Positions 11,187 through 23,154 of a DNA stretch of 64,000 bases are shown here, piece by piece. How positions within the stretch are numbered: the stretch's first letter is position 1; the number at the start of each line of letters is the position of its first letter. Under the pieces are notes generated by a model, which saw nothing but the letters and a program-made list of their open reading frames with translations, was not told the DNA's origin and did not search any database. The stretch comes from Mucidula mucida (taxonomy: Eukaryota; Basidiomycota; Agaricomycetes; Agaricales; Physalacriaceae), in NCBI GenBank assembly GCA_015501055.1, contig JADNYV010000166.1:16564-80563 (forward strand). The letters are read 5' to 3'. The position numbers and the translations under genes are program-made.

Positions 11187-13281
11187 ATGGCTGCTTCTAA
11201 CGCGTCAACATCGACATTTCGATTTAATTCTCTCGAGGGAAGAAGGATATGTCGGGAATTGGCCCGTCCATATCTGAATTACGATCCTCACGACTATTCA
11301 CTTGACGTCGGTGTCAAAATCATCGATGGCATCGATTGCTTGGTCCGAGCAGCTTGCGGCTCCGGCAAGACTGGTATCATGGCTCTCCTAGCTATAGTTC
11401 TCAAGAAGCTCGGAGATGACCCGACAATATATCCCTCCAAAACTATCCATCCACTGGTCGAAGACCCGGTTATCCTAGTGATCTGCCCCACCAACGCACT
11501 TGAGCAGGATCTAGTATGTATACATGGCCTTCAAGTAAGAAGTTCTCTCTGATACCTTCCTCCAGGAGAAGAAGCTCTGTATGTTCGGCATCCAGGCAGT
11601 GGCCGTGAACGCTGTTCTCACTGAGAAAGTGCGCACGGATCCTAGTGCTGATGGAGATATCTGGGACCTCGCGAAGGAAGCCACTGTTGTCCTTCTGTCA
11701 CCAGAAATGTTGGAAGGAGATAAATCTCGCAACTGTTTTGATGATCCATCCTTTCGGTCCCGTTTGTCCTTGCTTGTCGTTGATGAAGCACATCTGGTGT
11801 ATGTATGGTCGAAGCTCTTCCGAAAGGCATATGGACGGATTGGTTATACACGAGCTCGTCTTGACAGTCGAGTTAGACTGCTCCTTCTTAGTGCAACACT
11901 TCGAGCAGGCGCCCCGTACAACGCAGTCATGAAATCATTCTCATTGACGAAAGGATCATTCTTCGACCTTCACCGTTCCAATCTCAGACCAGAGATCCGC
12001 GTGACAACATCCATTATTCATTCACCTTTGAAAACCTCTCTCTCCTTCCCCGAACTTCGTTGGATTGTTGGGCTTCCCGGTATTTCTATCATCTTCACTC
12101 GCGATCGTAATCTTGCCTTGCGTATTGCCCTCTATCTCAAACTGGTTTCACCCGCATATGCCAGTACTATCCGCAAATGTGATGCGACAAACGAGTCGGA
12201 CTATGATGACGAGACATTCAAAAGAGTCTTTGAAGACTGCAGTACATCGAGCACTGGCCTTGTTCTTGTTGCGACGACCATCCTCACTCTGGGAATCGAC
12301 ATTCCGAATATCCAGCGTGTTTGCATTATAGACCCTATCGAACTTGACGATGAGGTTCAACAAAAAGGTCGTCTTCTGCGGAAGAAGGTTGCAGGAGCCA
12401 TTGCCGAGGCATATGTTTATGTCTCGCCAACTACGATGGTGCGCGCTGCGGAGATGGTTGCAGATGACAAGGCCGGTGTTCTTCGAAAGAAGGATAGCGA
12501 AACAAAGGAGGAGACGAAGGGCCTTAGCCTGAGTATGGCATATCGACTTGTTGCTCCGTGTCAAAGCATTGAACAGGACCGTCAATATGACAATCCTGTC
12601 CTCGACCCACCATGTTTTTGCGAGTCGTGTTCGACGTTCATTGTGCCAGATGAACCTCCTCCGTGTCTATGCAGCGGGTGTCAGCCTGGTAAATGCGACA
12701 GGGATTGGATTATCGAACATCGTACCAGAATTGGACAAGCTGGGAAGAAAGCAGCTGAACAGGCCATCACGAAAATCCCGTACCTTCAAGGCATCTTGGC
12801 TGTTTCCTTGGTCCCGCGTCGCGGTATCGTGGAAAAGCCTATGCGCGATTACCTGATAGAACGTCTTCATATCCTCCGGATAACGATGTTTGATCATCCT
12901 GCCGAGCTGTATACGCGTGGCGGGTTCTATACACCGGAGGACCTCATTCCGGATGCTGTTATCGTCATCATCCTCGACAATTTCTTTGCTTTAACTACGG
13001 CTCATGTTCTCCACGAGTACACAAAAGCATACCAGCTTATGTGGGATTGGGTCGACTGCATATTCACAGACATACGCGACAGTATTCCGCATCTGCTTAG
13101 CATCCATATGGAGACAGCTCAAGCGGAGAAGGTCAAGAGGCAGGCTGCCTCAGATAAAGCTAAGGAGAAACGGCGCGACGAGCGGGCACTGAAAACAGGA
13201 ATTAGAAAGCATCTGCCGATACCGGATAAGCCAGATGGGTTTCGGGGACAGCGATGGCGTTGGACCTTTCCAAACGGGTGA
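11187..13281 (+). CDS. SF2 RecQ-like DNA helicase, intact copy
   Basis: Exon 1 is 11,187-11,513, the intron 11,514-11,565 (GTATGT..CCTCCAG) and exon 2 is 11,566-13,281; 680 residues. Motifs in order: Walker A ACGSGKT near residue 56-62, ICPTNALEQD (Ia) near 100, DEAH near 182-185, SATLRAG (III) near 218, IIFTRDR (IV), LGIDIPN (V) near 351 and QKGRLLR (VI) near 375. A cysteine-rich stretch, CFCESC then CLCSGC..GKC, at about 459-485 could bind zinc, as in RecQ-like enzymes. The protein should be an ATP-dependent nucleic-acid translocase. Lone RecQ-like helicases of this kind are frequent in repeat-rich and subtelomeric fungal DNA (family knowledge). Its pairing with FunK1 may be physical linkage rather than joint function. 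Confidence 0.85.
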
Positions 13282-13610
13282 GAGCATAGCTGATGAATTA
13301 AGATAACATACTAATGATATAACATTAGAAAACAAACAACAGTAACTCTGAAATTGTGAGAAGTCTAGTAGTATGTGGACGATTTTGGGACTCGCCCGAG
13401 TCCATAAATATGAGGAGATGTACGGAAACAAGCAGCTAACGCTGTAAAACCGCGAGCGGAAAATCATCACGTGTTGCTTCCCCAAAAGGCGATTGGTCCC
13501 AAAAAGGCGATTGAATTGCAAATTCCGAGGCCCCGTAAGCACGCCGCGTTTGGAAGCAGACTCTATATACGCTTGTTCTCAAGCGTTTTGAGTCTGCCTA
13601 GGGGAGACTA
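13282..13610. other. Helicase 3' flank, no gene
   Basis: Equivalent of 2633-2961. It ends at the junction with truncated FunK1 E at about 13,611. Nothing coding is seen. Confidence 0.5.
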
Positions 13611-13611
13611 G

Positions 13612-14802
13612 ACTATAATACAACAAGGGCGCGGCGAATCGCATCGTTCACGACGTCGGGAAATCGTTATATGACATTCGAGACTACACCGACTTCACAT
13701 TTGCGTTGACTCAGTTGGTTCAAGGTAAAATCTCAGCTCGATAGCTTTTCCTTCATGCTGAAGCTGGTCTTTCTTTTCAGGTCTTGAACGCGTGCATTTG
13801 GCTGGATTCGTTCATCGCGCTATCAGCCCAGGAAATTGTCTCATTCACCAGGGCCAAACGAAGATTTCTAACCTTGAATATGCCCGCCAGTATGCTGGCC
13901 CGGCCCATTGCGCTGCTCCCCTTATCGTATGTGTTCCAGTCACAAATGCCAAATCCTTCGACTCATCAAAGTATTAGGACACCCCGGGCTTTATGGCAGT
14001 GGAGTATCAGATGGAGCAACATCTTTTTGAATCACCCCCCGTGCGGCGCATACACCCCGGAATCTCACCGCCTCCTCAGTCTGCTCCATGGTTCAGGTTC
14101 AACTTTCTCCATGACCTGGAGTCCGTCATTTGGATTTACCTTTGGTTCTTACTGGAAACTCTCCCGGAGTCATTCACCCCGTCCGAGATTGACCAGCATC
14201 GTATCCCTATCTTAATCCTCCGTCATAGGCTGTTCAACTGCTCCCTCAAGGCCTCTTCTGAGCGTATGAACTTCGTCCAGAACTGCGCGACGTCCGTATG
14301 GTGTGGATATAATGATGTTACTAGCGTTCTTACGGCGGTATTTGGGGCCGACTCCAAGATAATCAAAGCCTTGCAATCCTTTGAATGCTTGGCTGGCTGC
14401 TACGAAGACGTGGAATTGTCGAAGCCGCTTCTCACAGAATCGCCACACACGAGGCACTGGGACCGTAAAGTGTTCCTGCACGAGTACTATCAGTACGTTC
14501 ACCTTTACTTCATGAACGCGCACGATCACATCACCGACACGACTGAGAAAGCGCTGCCGATCAGGTATACTGACCAGGAACGGCAGCACCGAGCTCAGCA
14601 GGCTGCAGGCGCCTCGAAGACTGGTTCAAACAAAAGGCCTCGGACTGGTACGGGCCGGGACAGTGAGGCGTATGTGCCGCCTGTTCGGGAAGATGAAGAC
14701 GATGATGATGATGAGGAGGAGGGGGAGGAGAGGGCAGCATCGCCGACGGAAGAGAGCCAAGATCGGAAGACAAAGAGGAAGAGAGCCGTTCGGAAGAAGT
14801 AG
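13612..14802 (+). pseudogene. FunK1 E: N-lobe lost, catalytic Asp replaced
   Basis: Exons 13,617-13,724, 13,781-13,926 and 13,978-14,802 keep open and phase-consistent frames. The N-terminal 450 or so residues, the promoter and the ATP-binding lysine region are missing; the helicase duplication border abuts it. The catalytic loop reads HRAISPGN (Asp to Ala), the DLEY motif is NLEY, and GTPGF is DTPGF, so all three kinase landmarks are damaged. The C-lobe (HDLESVIW) and acidic/basic tail are well preserved. It is either a young truncated pseudogene or the 3' part of a pseudokinase whose start I cannot find. Confidence 0.8.
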
Positions 14803-16116
14803 ATTTTCTTGAAAAGTGGTCGCTTATATACTAGATTTCTCCCAAACGTTCCCTTGTATTCATGGTATATATGTTCACGTATGGCATGTCTGTTTCATGA
14901 TTGCGTGATGCTCATCGCCTCAAGCTTTCGGACCATGCCACTGGCGTCTGGAAAGTTCTCGTATTCCAAACCATTTGGCGTGTTCTGGCTGCTGAAGGAG
15001 ATACAGAGAGCCGACACGACGTTGTTTGATTTAGATTTATTTATTGTCTTGAATCGACAGCTCAAACTAAAGCTTCGTATCTGTCCTCTCCACTCTCATC
15101 AACAGTCCTCAGGCTTACACTTAACTAATCCACTCCTTCATCGTGATGACCATTTTTTATGATAGTATTCTTGGCACGGACTCAGCATCACGGCATGTAT
15201 ACATTTGGAATTCTCTGGGAAGAAGAAGCCTCTATCTTTATGGAACGTTCGGGTACTAGTGGCTGTTCACCCTTCCTGAAGCCGAGCGGGCGGTATGAGG
15301 CGTACATTACTTACCGCCTGTCCGGGAAGAGGAGGAGCCATCGTTACCGTCAAGGTCAGAAGACAAAAAGGAAAAGACTCGACGGTCGGAAGTAGATTTC
15401 CTCGAATAGACATCTTTGCCCATATTCCTTCCTATTACATGCTGTTGTACTCATTGTATCTGTGCACGTATTGAATTTCTCCTTGAGTGAGTGTCTTCTT
15501 GGCTCTGAGCTTGCGTCAGTATTAGATCCTCCGCTGCATGGTAGTCACATCTCTCCTCAGGTGCCAATGTTTTCTAGTAAATCTATTTTCTCTATATACG
15601 TGTGTTTTCCAGCCTGCATTGCTTGACTTCGCTAAGCTTTGTTACCCTCATCCTCATCCTGCCAAACTGTCCGGTATCGTGATTCTTCTTCCTTAGACCC
15701 TCATTGTTACCAGTATGAAAGCCTCCCAAGTTGTCAAAATCGCTGGTGTGAACCAATCCCGTCAATGCTTGTCCCAGCGGTCTAGCGTCTCATTAAAGGT
15801 TCACCATGCCATTTTTTCTTGTCACTCCAGGCTGCCAAGGCAGCGTAGCTATAGAACTCTTTGATGTAAGCGTGATTTTTAGACTTCAGCATAGCTCCTG
15901 GTCATGGGCCGTCCTCTACTTACTAGTAGACGCTTGCTTCGACCCTCTTCCGGCGTACGCCACTGGCAAAGAAATACTATAACTCAAACCCCCTTCATAC
16001 GTCCATTCCTAAATCGATTCTATACGCATAATTAAACAAGCTCATACTCTTTCCCTACCACTTCCCACCCCCATAAATTAAAAAAAACTACTACAAACTA
16101 CCCTTCCCCTCCCCTT
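14803..16116. repeat. Repeated spacer: FunK1 3' flank joined to VPS10 3' flank
   Basis: Matches 52,736-54,000 nearly throughout, and in decayed form 25,950-27,135. It contains the FunK1 3'-flank block. At 15,290-15,395 there is a FunK1 tail scrap (YRLSGKRRSHRYRQGQKTKR-like). About 700 bp of VPS10 downstream sequence follow. No intact gene. The pre-insertion site of the LTR at 26,245 is visible here at about 15,670 (CTGTCCGGTATCG). Confidence 0.8.
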
Positions 16117-19100
16117 TCACTCCCGCTCATCCTCAAACCTCAAAATCTGCGCATCCTCATCAATCGGTATATTCCTATACCCTCTCCTCGACCGGAACCC
16201 AGCCCCCACACGCGACACCGTCCACTCCCACGCAATACCCGCAACGCCAATCACAAACCACGGCACCGACGCCAGCGTCTCCATGATCCCAGACCCCGAA
16301 TCCATGTTGCCCCGGTACATCGGCCCTCCACCGTCTCCCGGTAACCGTATTTGCCTTGAGAAGTATCAGTGGGGAGTAGAACGTGACATAGCATACCCTC
16401 TCGCAAGCCCGCTCTTCTTGTAGTACCAGTACCCAACCAGCGCGGCGATCATAAACGGAACCATGATGACGAACCACCAGAAGAACGCCCCGTGCGCTTT
16501 GAATCCCGGACAGTCGTGTCGCATCCCGCGGTCAGGCCGCTCGCCGCCCTCACAGCTCGAGTATGGGATCTTGCGATACGCGGTGCGCTCATACCAGTAA
16601 CCTTCATCGTCGCAAGATCCCTCATCGTTCGATAATGGCGTCGTCCCAGGTGCAAGGACACACTCGTCCGCATCATTCTTCGCGTAATTAAACTCGCTGG
16701 GCATTCCCATGAGCGATGCAGGGCATAGAAACGAGGTTGACATACCACTCAAAGTCGACTTTGGCGCAAATACAATTCTTCTGAACACGGGTCGCAGCCT
16801 TGGGCTGGTTCCCAACCACACAGTTTGTGTTGCGCACACGCCGGTGATAAAGAGTCTACAAATGTATCAGCAATTGTACCATCGCAGAACGCCGCATCCC
16901 ACCTGTCCACCAAAGAGACATTGCTCTGACCGCTCCTCGCTCGGACTCCACAGTTCAAAGTCATCGTTCCCAGGATCCTCAACACTAAGTTGACCTGCAC
17001 AACATCAGCAACAAAAACTCCTCCAGTCATATGCGACTCACACTTGGTGTGCGTCAACGCGCTGAAATCAATATGAACAGCCACACTCGTCTGCGTGCTC
17101 GGATACTGCGCCAGCAAAATGAACTTGCGACTTGTATCGCTCGGCACAGTAACAATGCTGTTCACCCGCATCTTGTCCTTTGTGAACGTATACTCCCTCC
17201 AATTCAGCCCCTCGTCAGTCGAGAACAAGACATGGTCCGTCGGCTCCTCATCATTAGCCATAATCAGTATACTCCCAGAATCGCCAAACTCCCATAGATG
17301 CGCGTCCTTGTGCACTTCTTCCCAGGTAAACCCAGCGTCACGACTAAGGAACGTGTCGGATTGAGTATACGGCGCCAGCGAGGTGCCCACGTTCCCCACA
17401 GCCATCAGCAAACCGACGATAGAGGGACTGCTGTATGTCGCGCGAGGATCTAAGCGCTCGGTGTATCCGTGGATGTGCAATGCACAACTCTGTGGAAATG
17501 TCAGCATGCGCTATTGACAGTCGAGACCAACTGACAGTCGTATCACAATCGTATTTATTGCCTTGCGAGTCCTTCGTCGGAGGCACCAATCGCTTCCATG
17601 TACTCCCTATATGAAATCAGTCAGTCAACAGCTCACAGAATCGCATTCAAACAAACCATCGTTATGCGTAATCCTCGTCTGCAAAGCCTTCTGACCAGTA
17701 ACCACCGCCTCGTCAGCGTTCGACACGACGTTAATGAGAGCAATCCCATCCAGCCCAATCATCTTCTCAAAATCGACGTAACCCCGGTGATCACGATTGA
17801 CATTCTCGATAGAAATCCCAAAATATGTCCCATTGCTGTTAGACTTTAAGATCGTGCCCCAATATGGACTGGGTGCCTCCGACATGGTCATATGCAAAAA
17901 GAGAGAATTGGTCGACGACTCGAGAACAGTGTACGCCTATATTAGAGGTTAACAAAGTACATCAAGACGGAAGATAACGTACGTGAGTTTCTGGATGCAT
18001 GCTCGGCGGGAACTGGCCAGTAGCAAAGTTGACGCCATCGAGCGACACTTGCAGTTCCAAGGAATGCCGGACGGGGACGAGCTAGAAGAAAGTGTCAGTA
18101 AAAGCCGGCTCCTACAAACAAACACAGACCTCAGCAACGACCAGGAACTCCGAGAACTTGGCAAAGCCCACGACCTGATCAAACAGCTTCTTCTTCTTCG
18201 TGTAATACGACGAACCCTCGACGAGCTCCAAGGAGTTCTCAGTCAGGAAGAACCGCTGATTGCCCTCCTTCTTGTGATAGCTCTCGCATAAGATCTCCGT
18301 AGGGTCTGCCTTCAACCGCGTGTCGCGCGCCCAAGCGCAATTGACGACATACTTATCAACGATAGTCCACTTGCGGCCATTGTCCCGAGACCAGTGCGCC
18401 TCAGCGTGACAATCACTCGTCATACCACCTTCGCAGTTGTTGTTTCCCGTCCAAATGAGTTTGTCCGAGTCAGGCTGGAAGCGGAGCACCTGCGCGCGGA
18501 AGGTGTTGGGCGGGTTTGGAGCGAAGAACTTATTCCATGAACGCCCCGAATCGGTGGTGCTATAGAACGTCTTGGTACTTGTAATGAGATATGCGCGGTC
18601 GTCGCTGTATGGGTGGTGATAAAAAGCTAAAGAGTTCTCTTCGGGGAATAATTGGTTCCAGGTATACCCCTCATTACTTGATTGCCAGATGGTGTTATCA
18701 TCCAGCCGTGCGAGAATGGTCTAGTCGAAGGAGTCAACATACCGCACGACAGAATTGACTAGATACATACCGTGGACTTTTTGAAGTATGCGTGCTGTAC
18801 GATATGACTAGGGAATTCAAACTAGAAGTACTGTTAGCATATAAGGTTAAGACAGAGAAGGCAACCCACGGTCTGATGAAGAACCTGCCCTTCCTCGGGT
18901 TGAGCTTGATGGACAGTTAATGATTAGCATTGTTGTAGCGTAAGAGCACAAACCTTGCGAGCACTTCTTATCAACAAGCGCGTCCTTGGTCCCACCAGTA
19001 CACGTGTTACCAGGAATCTTCCTCCAACCACTTGATCCCTTGTAAGTTTGATCGGGACGGAGGCAGATCCCAGGCGGAAGACCTGACGGTACACACTGAT

Positions 19101-19911
19101 TGCCGTCACGGACAAAGTTGAAGTCACTAGTAAATTATAGACAATGCAAATATAAGAGATAGAAAGAAGCGTACCATTCGTAGTCCTCGTCAACGCAAGA
19201 GCAGTTATCTTCATGCTCGATCGGATCGGTGAATTTCTCTCCCACATAGCAGTCAGCGTTCGGCTTTCTACGCTTATACCATTGCTAACAGAAGATCAGA
19301 GACGGGAAATAAGAACAGTACATCCCACAAACCTTGTGTCCCATCAAACATTCGCGATTGCCAGCCCGGGCATACCACTCCTCAAAGTCGTTATTGCTAC
19401 ACTTTCTTGAGCGAGTCGCAGCGAAATCCAGATGCACAACAACGAATGTTCCAACATCACCAGTCTGGTCCTTCCTCGCGACCTGTCCCACCAACAGGAA
19501 CTTTTGACTCGTCGAGTCCGGCACAGTCGTAAGAGCGCGAGCGCGCATCTTGATCCCGAGATCATACTCCTTCCAAGTGTTTCCAAGATCCAGGGAGTAG
19601 ACCACCTTGGATACGCCATCCTCATCATTAACCGCAACGATGACACTGCCCGAATCGCCAAACTCGTATTTGTGGCCATCGTCACGGATCTTTCTCCATG
19701 TCACCCCGGCGTCGGTGCTGATGTAGGTGTCGCAATCTTCGTAGGGAAGGAGAACATCACCGATGGAGCCCACACCCATTGCGAGACCGGGTGCAGGTGA
19801 AGAAAATATGCGGCCAAAGTTGTGGGGTGTAGTGACTGAGTGAAGGTGTAGGGTACAGTCAGACGCGCCTCAGTCGGGTGCTTTGATTGGCTGCCAAGAG
19901 CTACCATCGTC
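16117..19911 (-). pseudogene. VPS10 sorting receptor, 5'-truncated copy
   Basis: Paralogue of 54,001-59,068 on the same strand, with the same introns from exon 3 to exon 16. It retains Asp-box blades such as [24 protein letters not shown] and [12 protein letters not shown] sequence, the Cys-rich region, the transmembrane segment ([20 protein letters not shown]) and the cytoplasmic tail ending EDERE. It breaks off at 19,911 inside exon 3, so the signal peptide and about 300 N-terminal residues are lost. A TGA at about 19,870 replaces the Cys codon of the intact copy. A 9-bp in-frame deletion lies near 19,076. Without a signal peptide or promoter it should not make a sorting receptor. Confidence 0.85.
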
Positions 19912-20040
19912 CATGTTCAATGGTCAAGAACGGACACTGCCAGAGTTCGAGCGATTGTTTGAGGAGAGCGGCTGTTGGCTGGAGAGCGTACACCAGTCTT
20001 TCATTGTCGCAGTTCCTTCAGATGTATCTATGAATTGAAA
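19912..20040 (+). pseudogene. O-methyltransferase 3'-end fragment upstream of FunK1 C
   Basis: Encodes MFNGQERTLPEFERLFEESG, then a shortened C-terminus ending SFIVAVPSDVSMN and a stop. It joins the truncated VPS10 copy directly at CCATCGTC/CATGTTC, so a rearrangement breakpoint lies here. A deletion of several codons removes part of the VKRPDMSY segment found at 44,915. It lies about 320 bp before the FunK1 C ATG. Confidence 0.75.
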
Positions 20041-20159
20041 ATGCGTTGTTCAAATCCGAGTCATTAGCATTGTGATTCGGCCCTCGTGCCGCAGCGGTCC
20101 AATTTTAGCTGAGGAAGGATCAGCATTCTTGTGCGCCCATTGTCCACACGGAGGTAATG

Positions 20160-20363
20160 CTAGAGAAATTCAATGCGTCCACAACGTCCACAGACCGAAT
20201 GCGGCAAAAGTGTCCAAATCGGGTAGCTGTGACTGGCATCCCATTGTGACACTTCGATCATCTGAACTTGTCCACAACAGTCACGACGCGAACAAAGAGA
20301 CGCGTCGTCGCGGTATAAAAGCGTGAGCTCTCTGTCTCTTCGTTTCCTCATCACTTTCTCATC
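20160..20363 (+). promoter_or_regulatory. FunK1 C promoter with TATA box
   Basis: TATAAAA at 20,314-20,320, 44 bp before the ATG. The sequence is the same as the FunK1 D promoter (45,201-45,404) as far as I can see, including GTCCACAGACCGAATGCGG. Confidence 0.75.
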
Positions 20364-23048
20364 ATGCCGACTTCCCGCCAGCATCGGACCGCGCCCGGGA
20401 GACTACTTTCGACACCGCGCAAAGGGACCAGGATGTCCCAACCAGGAGCTGCTACGCTCAAACTCGAGGATCAGCGCTTACATTGGAAGGAGTCTAGTGC
20501 TGGAAACACCGTTCAAGTCCCCGTTGAAACCTTCCTTGCCCATTATACCAATCTTCTTCACTCTCAGCGAGACACCGATGACCTGGTCTCCCACATTGAA
20601 GAAGGGCTCAAGGCAAAGCCTAAGACTTCGAACGGGGAGACAAAGCCTAGGACTTTGAACAAGGATGGCTGGGCCGCAACAAACTTTATAGGTCCTCACG
20701 AAGACACAGTTTTCAAGGGACTGGAGGGCATTGCAGAGGAGATCCACTCCCATTGCGAAACATGGAATAAGACGAAGCAGCATCCCAAGCTCCAGCAGCG
20801 CACGACTCGTCTCATTTGTCAACCGAATCATACAACGGCTTCTGAGGTTCGTGGAGGATCTATGAAGACAGATGCCCGCTTCATCCTCAATGAAATCGTC
20901 TCCGATGAGAACGTTCCGACCTCGGCAGCTGTCGCTCCTGCTGAGTTCAAGACTCGCATGAACCCTAAGAATCAGATAGATGTATGTCTTTGGGCTTTAC
21001 TGTGTTGACTCGTTTTGACCTGCGTTTTAGAACGAAAGCAAAATTATTGGAGCCGTCGGTCACATACTCTACAATGATCCGTGTCGACGCTCTGTGATCG
21101 CTTTCACCATCGAGGATCGTCCGATGCGCTTCTGGTACTTTTCGAGATCACACATCGCTGTATCCGCTCAATTCGATTATCACGCGGTGAGTTGATTTGT
21201 GCGCGTTTATATTTCGCTCTCTTATGCTTTATCTCAGAATCCCAGGCTCTTCATTCGTTTCGTCATCTTTATGACCTTTGCTTCTCTCGAAGATCTCGGT
21301 TACGATCCCACCGTTGAACGCGTTCGAGTCGGCGACTCGAAGAAAATTCAGTATCGCTTCACCATTGGCGACAAAGTGTACCAGACCACGGGGATCATTT
21401 ATGAATTAAATCTCGACCTTGTCACTCGTGCCACGCGGGTATGGTCAGTTGTAGAGCTCGACTCCAACTACCTGGCAATCGGCACGCCCAAGGTGTTGAA
21501 GGACGTTTGGCTATACTTCGACGCAACACCGGAGTCGGACATCTACAACGCAATCTTCGCAGCCCTTCGGCAATTGGATGAAGATGGCAGCGTCCCCGAG
21601 AACGAGCGTCCTCCTCCGTTGCAGTCAGGCTCCTCCCTGGAGCAGGACGCGAAGCACTATTTCATGACGATCGTTTCAGACTCAGTGGTCATGATAAACG
21701 GCCAGCCGGACGAGGCACAAGAGCCACCGGCAGGTTACCTCGAGTTCTTCTATACCGAAGAAGAGGATAAGTTCGCGATGGAGGCTGCTCTAGAGGGCAC
21801 TCAGCGCGGGGACGTCGACGGTAATACACCTACACTAAAGAGGGCAGATGGAGAGGCATATCCCCACAAGAAAAGGACGCATCGGCGAATTGTCTTTGCG
21901 GAGTTGTGCCACACGCTCTACAGGGTCTCAACCTACGCCGCCTTTACGAAGGGACTGGCACAGCTTGTCTATGGTAATGTTCGAACAGTGCACTCTCTTC
22001 GACAGAGCTGACGCCATCTTCTATAGGTCTCGAGTACATGCGCTTAGCAGGCTTTGTTCATCGCGATATCAGTCCCGGAAATTGCCTCATTTTCGAAGGC
22101 CAAACGAAGATTTCTGACCTTGAATATACCCGCCAGTATGCTGGCCCGGTCCATGGCGCTGCCCCCCTTACCGTATGTGTTCCCGTCAAAACTGTCAAAT
22201 CCTTCAACTCATCAAAGTATTAGGGCACTCCGGGCTTTATGGCAGTGGAGTATCAGATGCAGAAACATGAATTCAGACCAAAAGCCGTAAGGCATATCCT
22301 CCGCGGGGTCTCACGGTTGCCCCAGCCTGCTCCGTGGTTCAGGTTCAACTTTCTCCATGACTTGGAGTCCGTCATTTGGATATACCTCTGGTTCTTGCTG
22401 GAAACTCTCCCGGAGTCATTCACCCCGTCCGAGATTGACGAGCACCGTATCCCTATCTTAATCCTCCGTCATAGGCTGTTCGACGGCTCCCTCAAGGCCT
22501 CTACTGAGCGTATGAACTTCATCCTGAACTGTGCGACGCCCGTATGGTGTGGGTATAATGACGTTACTAGCGTTCTTACGGCGGTATTTGGGGCCGACTC
22601 CAAGATAATCAAAGCCTTGCAATCCTTTGAATGCTTGGCTGGCTGCTACGAAGACGTGGAATTGTCGAAGCCGCTTCTCACAGAATCGCCACACACGAGG
22701 CACTGGGACCGTAAAGTGTTCCTGCACGAGTACTATCAGTACATTCACCTTTACTTCATGAACGCGCACGATCACATCACCGACACGACTGAGAAAGCGC
22801 TGCCGATCAGGTATACTGACCAGGAACGGCAGCACCGAGCTCAGCAGGCTGCAGGCGCCTCGAAGACTGGTTCAAACAAAAGGCCTCGGACTGGTACGGG
22901 CCGGGACAGTGAGGCGTATGTGCCGCCTGTTCGGGAAGATGAAGACGATGATGATGAGGAGGAGGAGGGGGAGGAGAGGGCAGCATCGCCGACGGAAGAG
23001 AGCCAAGATCGGAAGACAAAGAGGAAGAGAGCCGTTCGGAAGAAGTAG
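20364..23048 (+). CDS. FunK1 fungal-type protein kinase C, intact
   Basis: Exons 20,364-20,981, 21,031-21,186, 21,238-21,973, 22,027-22,172 and 22,224-23,048 sum to 827 codons (826 residues) with every phase consistent. Landmarks: VLKDVW near residue 346, HRDISPGNCL near 515, DLEYTR near 534, GTPGFMAVEY and HDLESVIWIYLW. The tail has NKRPRTGTGRD, an acidic run encoded by GAT/GAG repeats, and KTKRKRAVRKK, which together look like a bipartite nuclear signal. Exons 1-3 match copy A almost base for base. The start of exon 5 groups with copy A, while its middle groups with D and E. Expected to be a cytosolic or nuclear kinase; the substrate is unknown. Confidence 0.9.
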
Positions 23049-23154
23049 ATTTTCTTGAAAAGTGGTCGCTTATATACTAGATTTCTCCCAAACGTTCCCT
23101 TGTATTCATGGTATATATGTTCACGTATGGCATGTCTGTTTCATGATTTCTTCT
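23049..23154. repeat. FunK1 C 3' flank, first part
   Basis: Same 3'-flank repeat as after the other FunK1 copies. It is interrupted at 23,155 by an LTR-like insertion and continues at 23,355. Confidence 0.7.

Larger units (their letters stand above)
10649..13610 (+). repeat. Segmental duplication copy 2
   Basis: Partner of 1-2961. It starts within the last codons of FunK1 B and ends after GGGGAGACTA. In this copy the helicase frame is open. FunK1 B runs directly into the copy, so the 10.65-kb period suggests a tandem duplication of a FunK1-B plus helicase module. The left part of the other copy lies outside the window. Confidence 0.95.
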
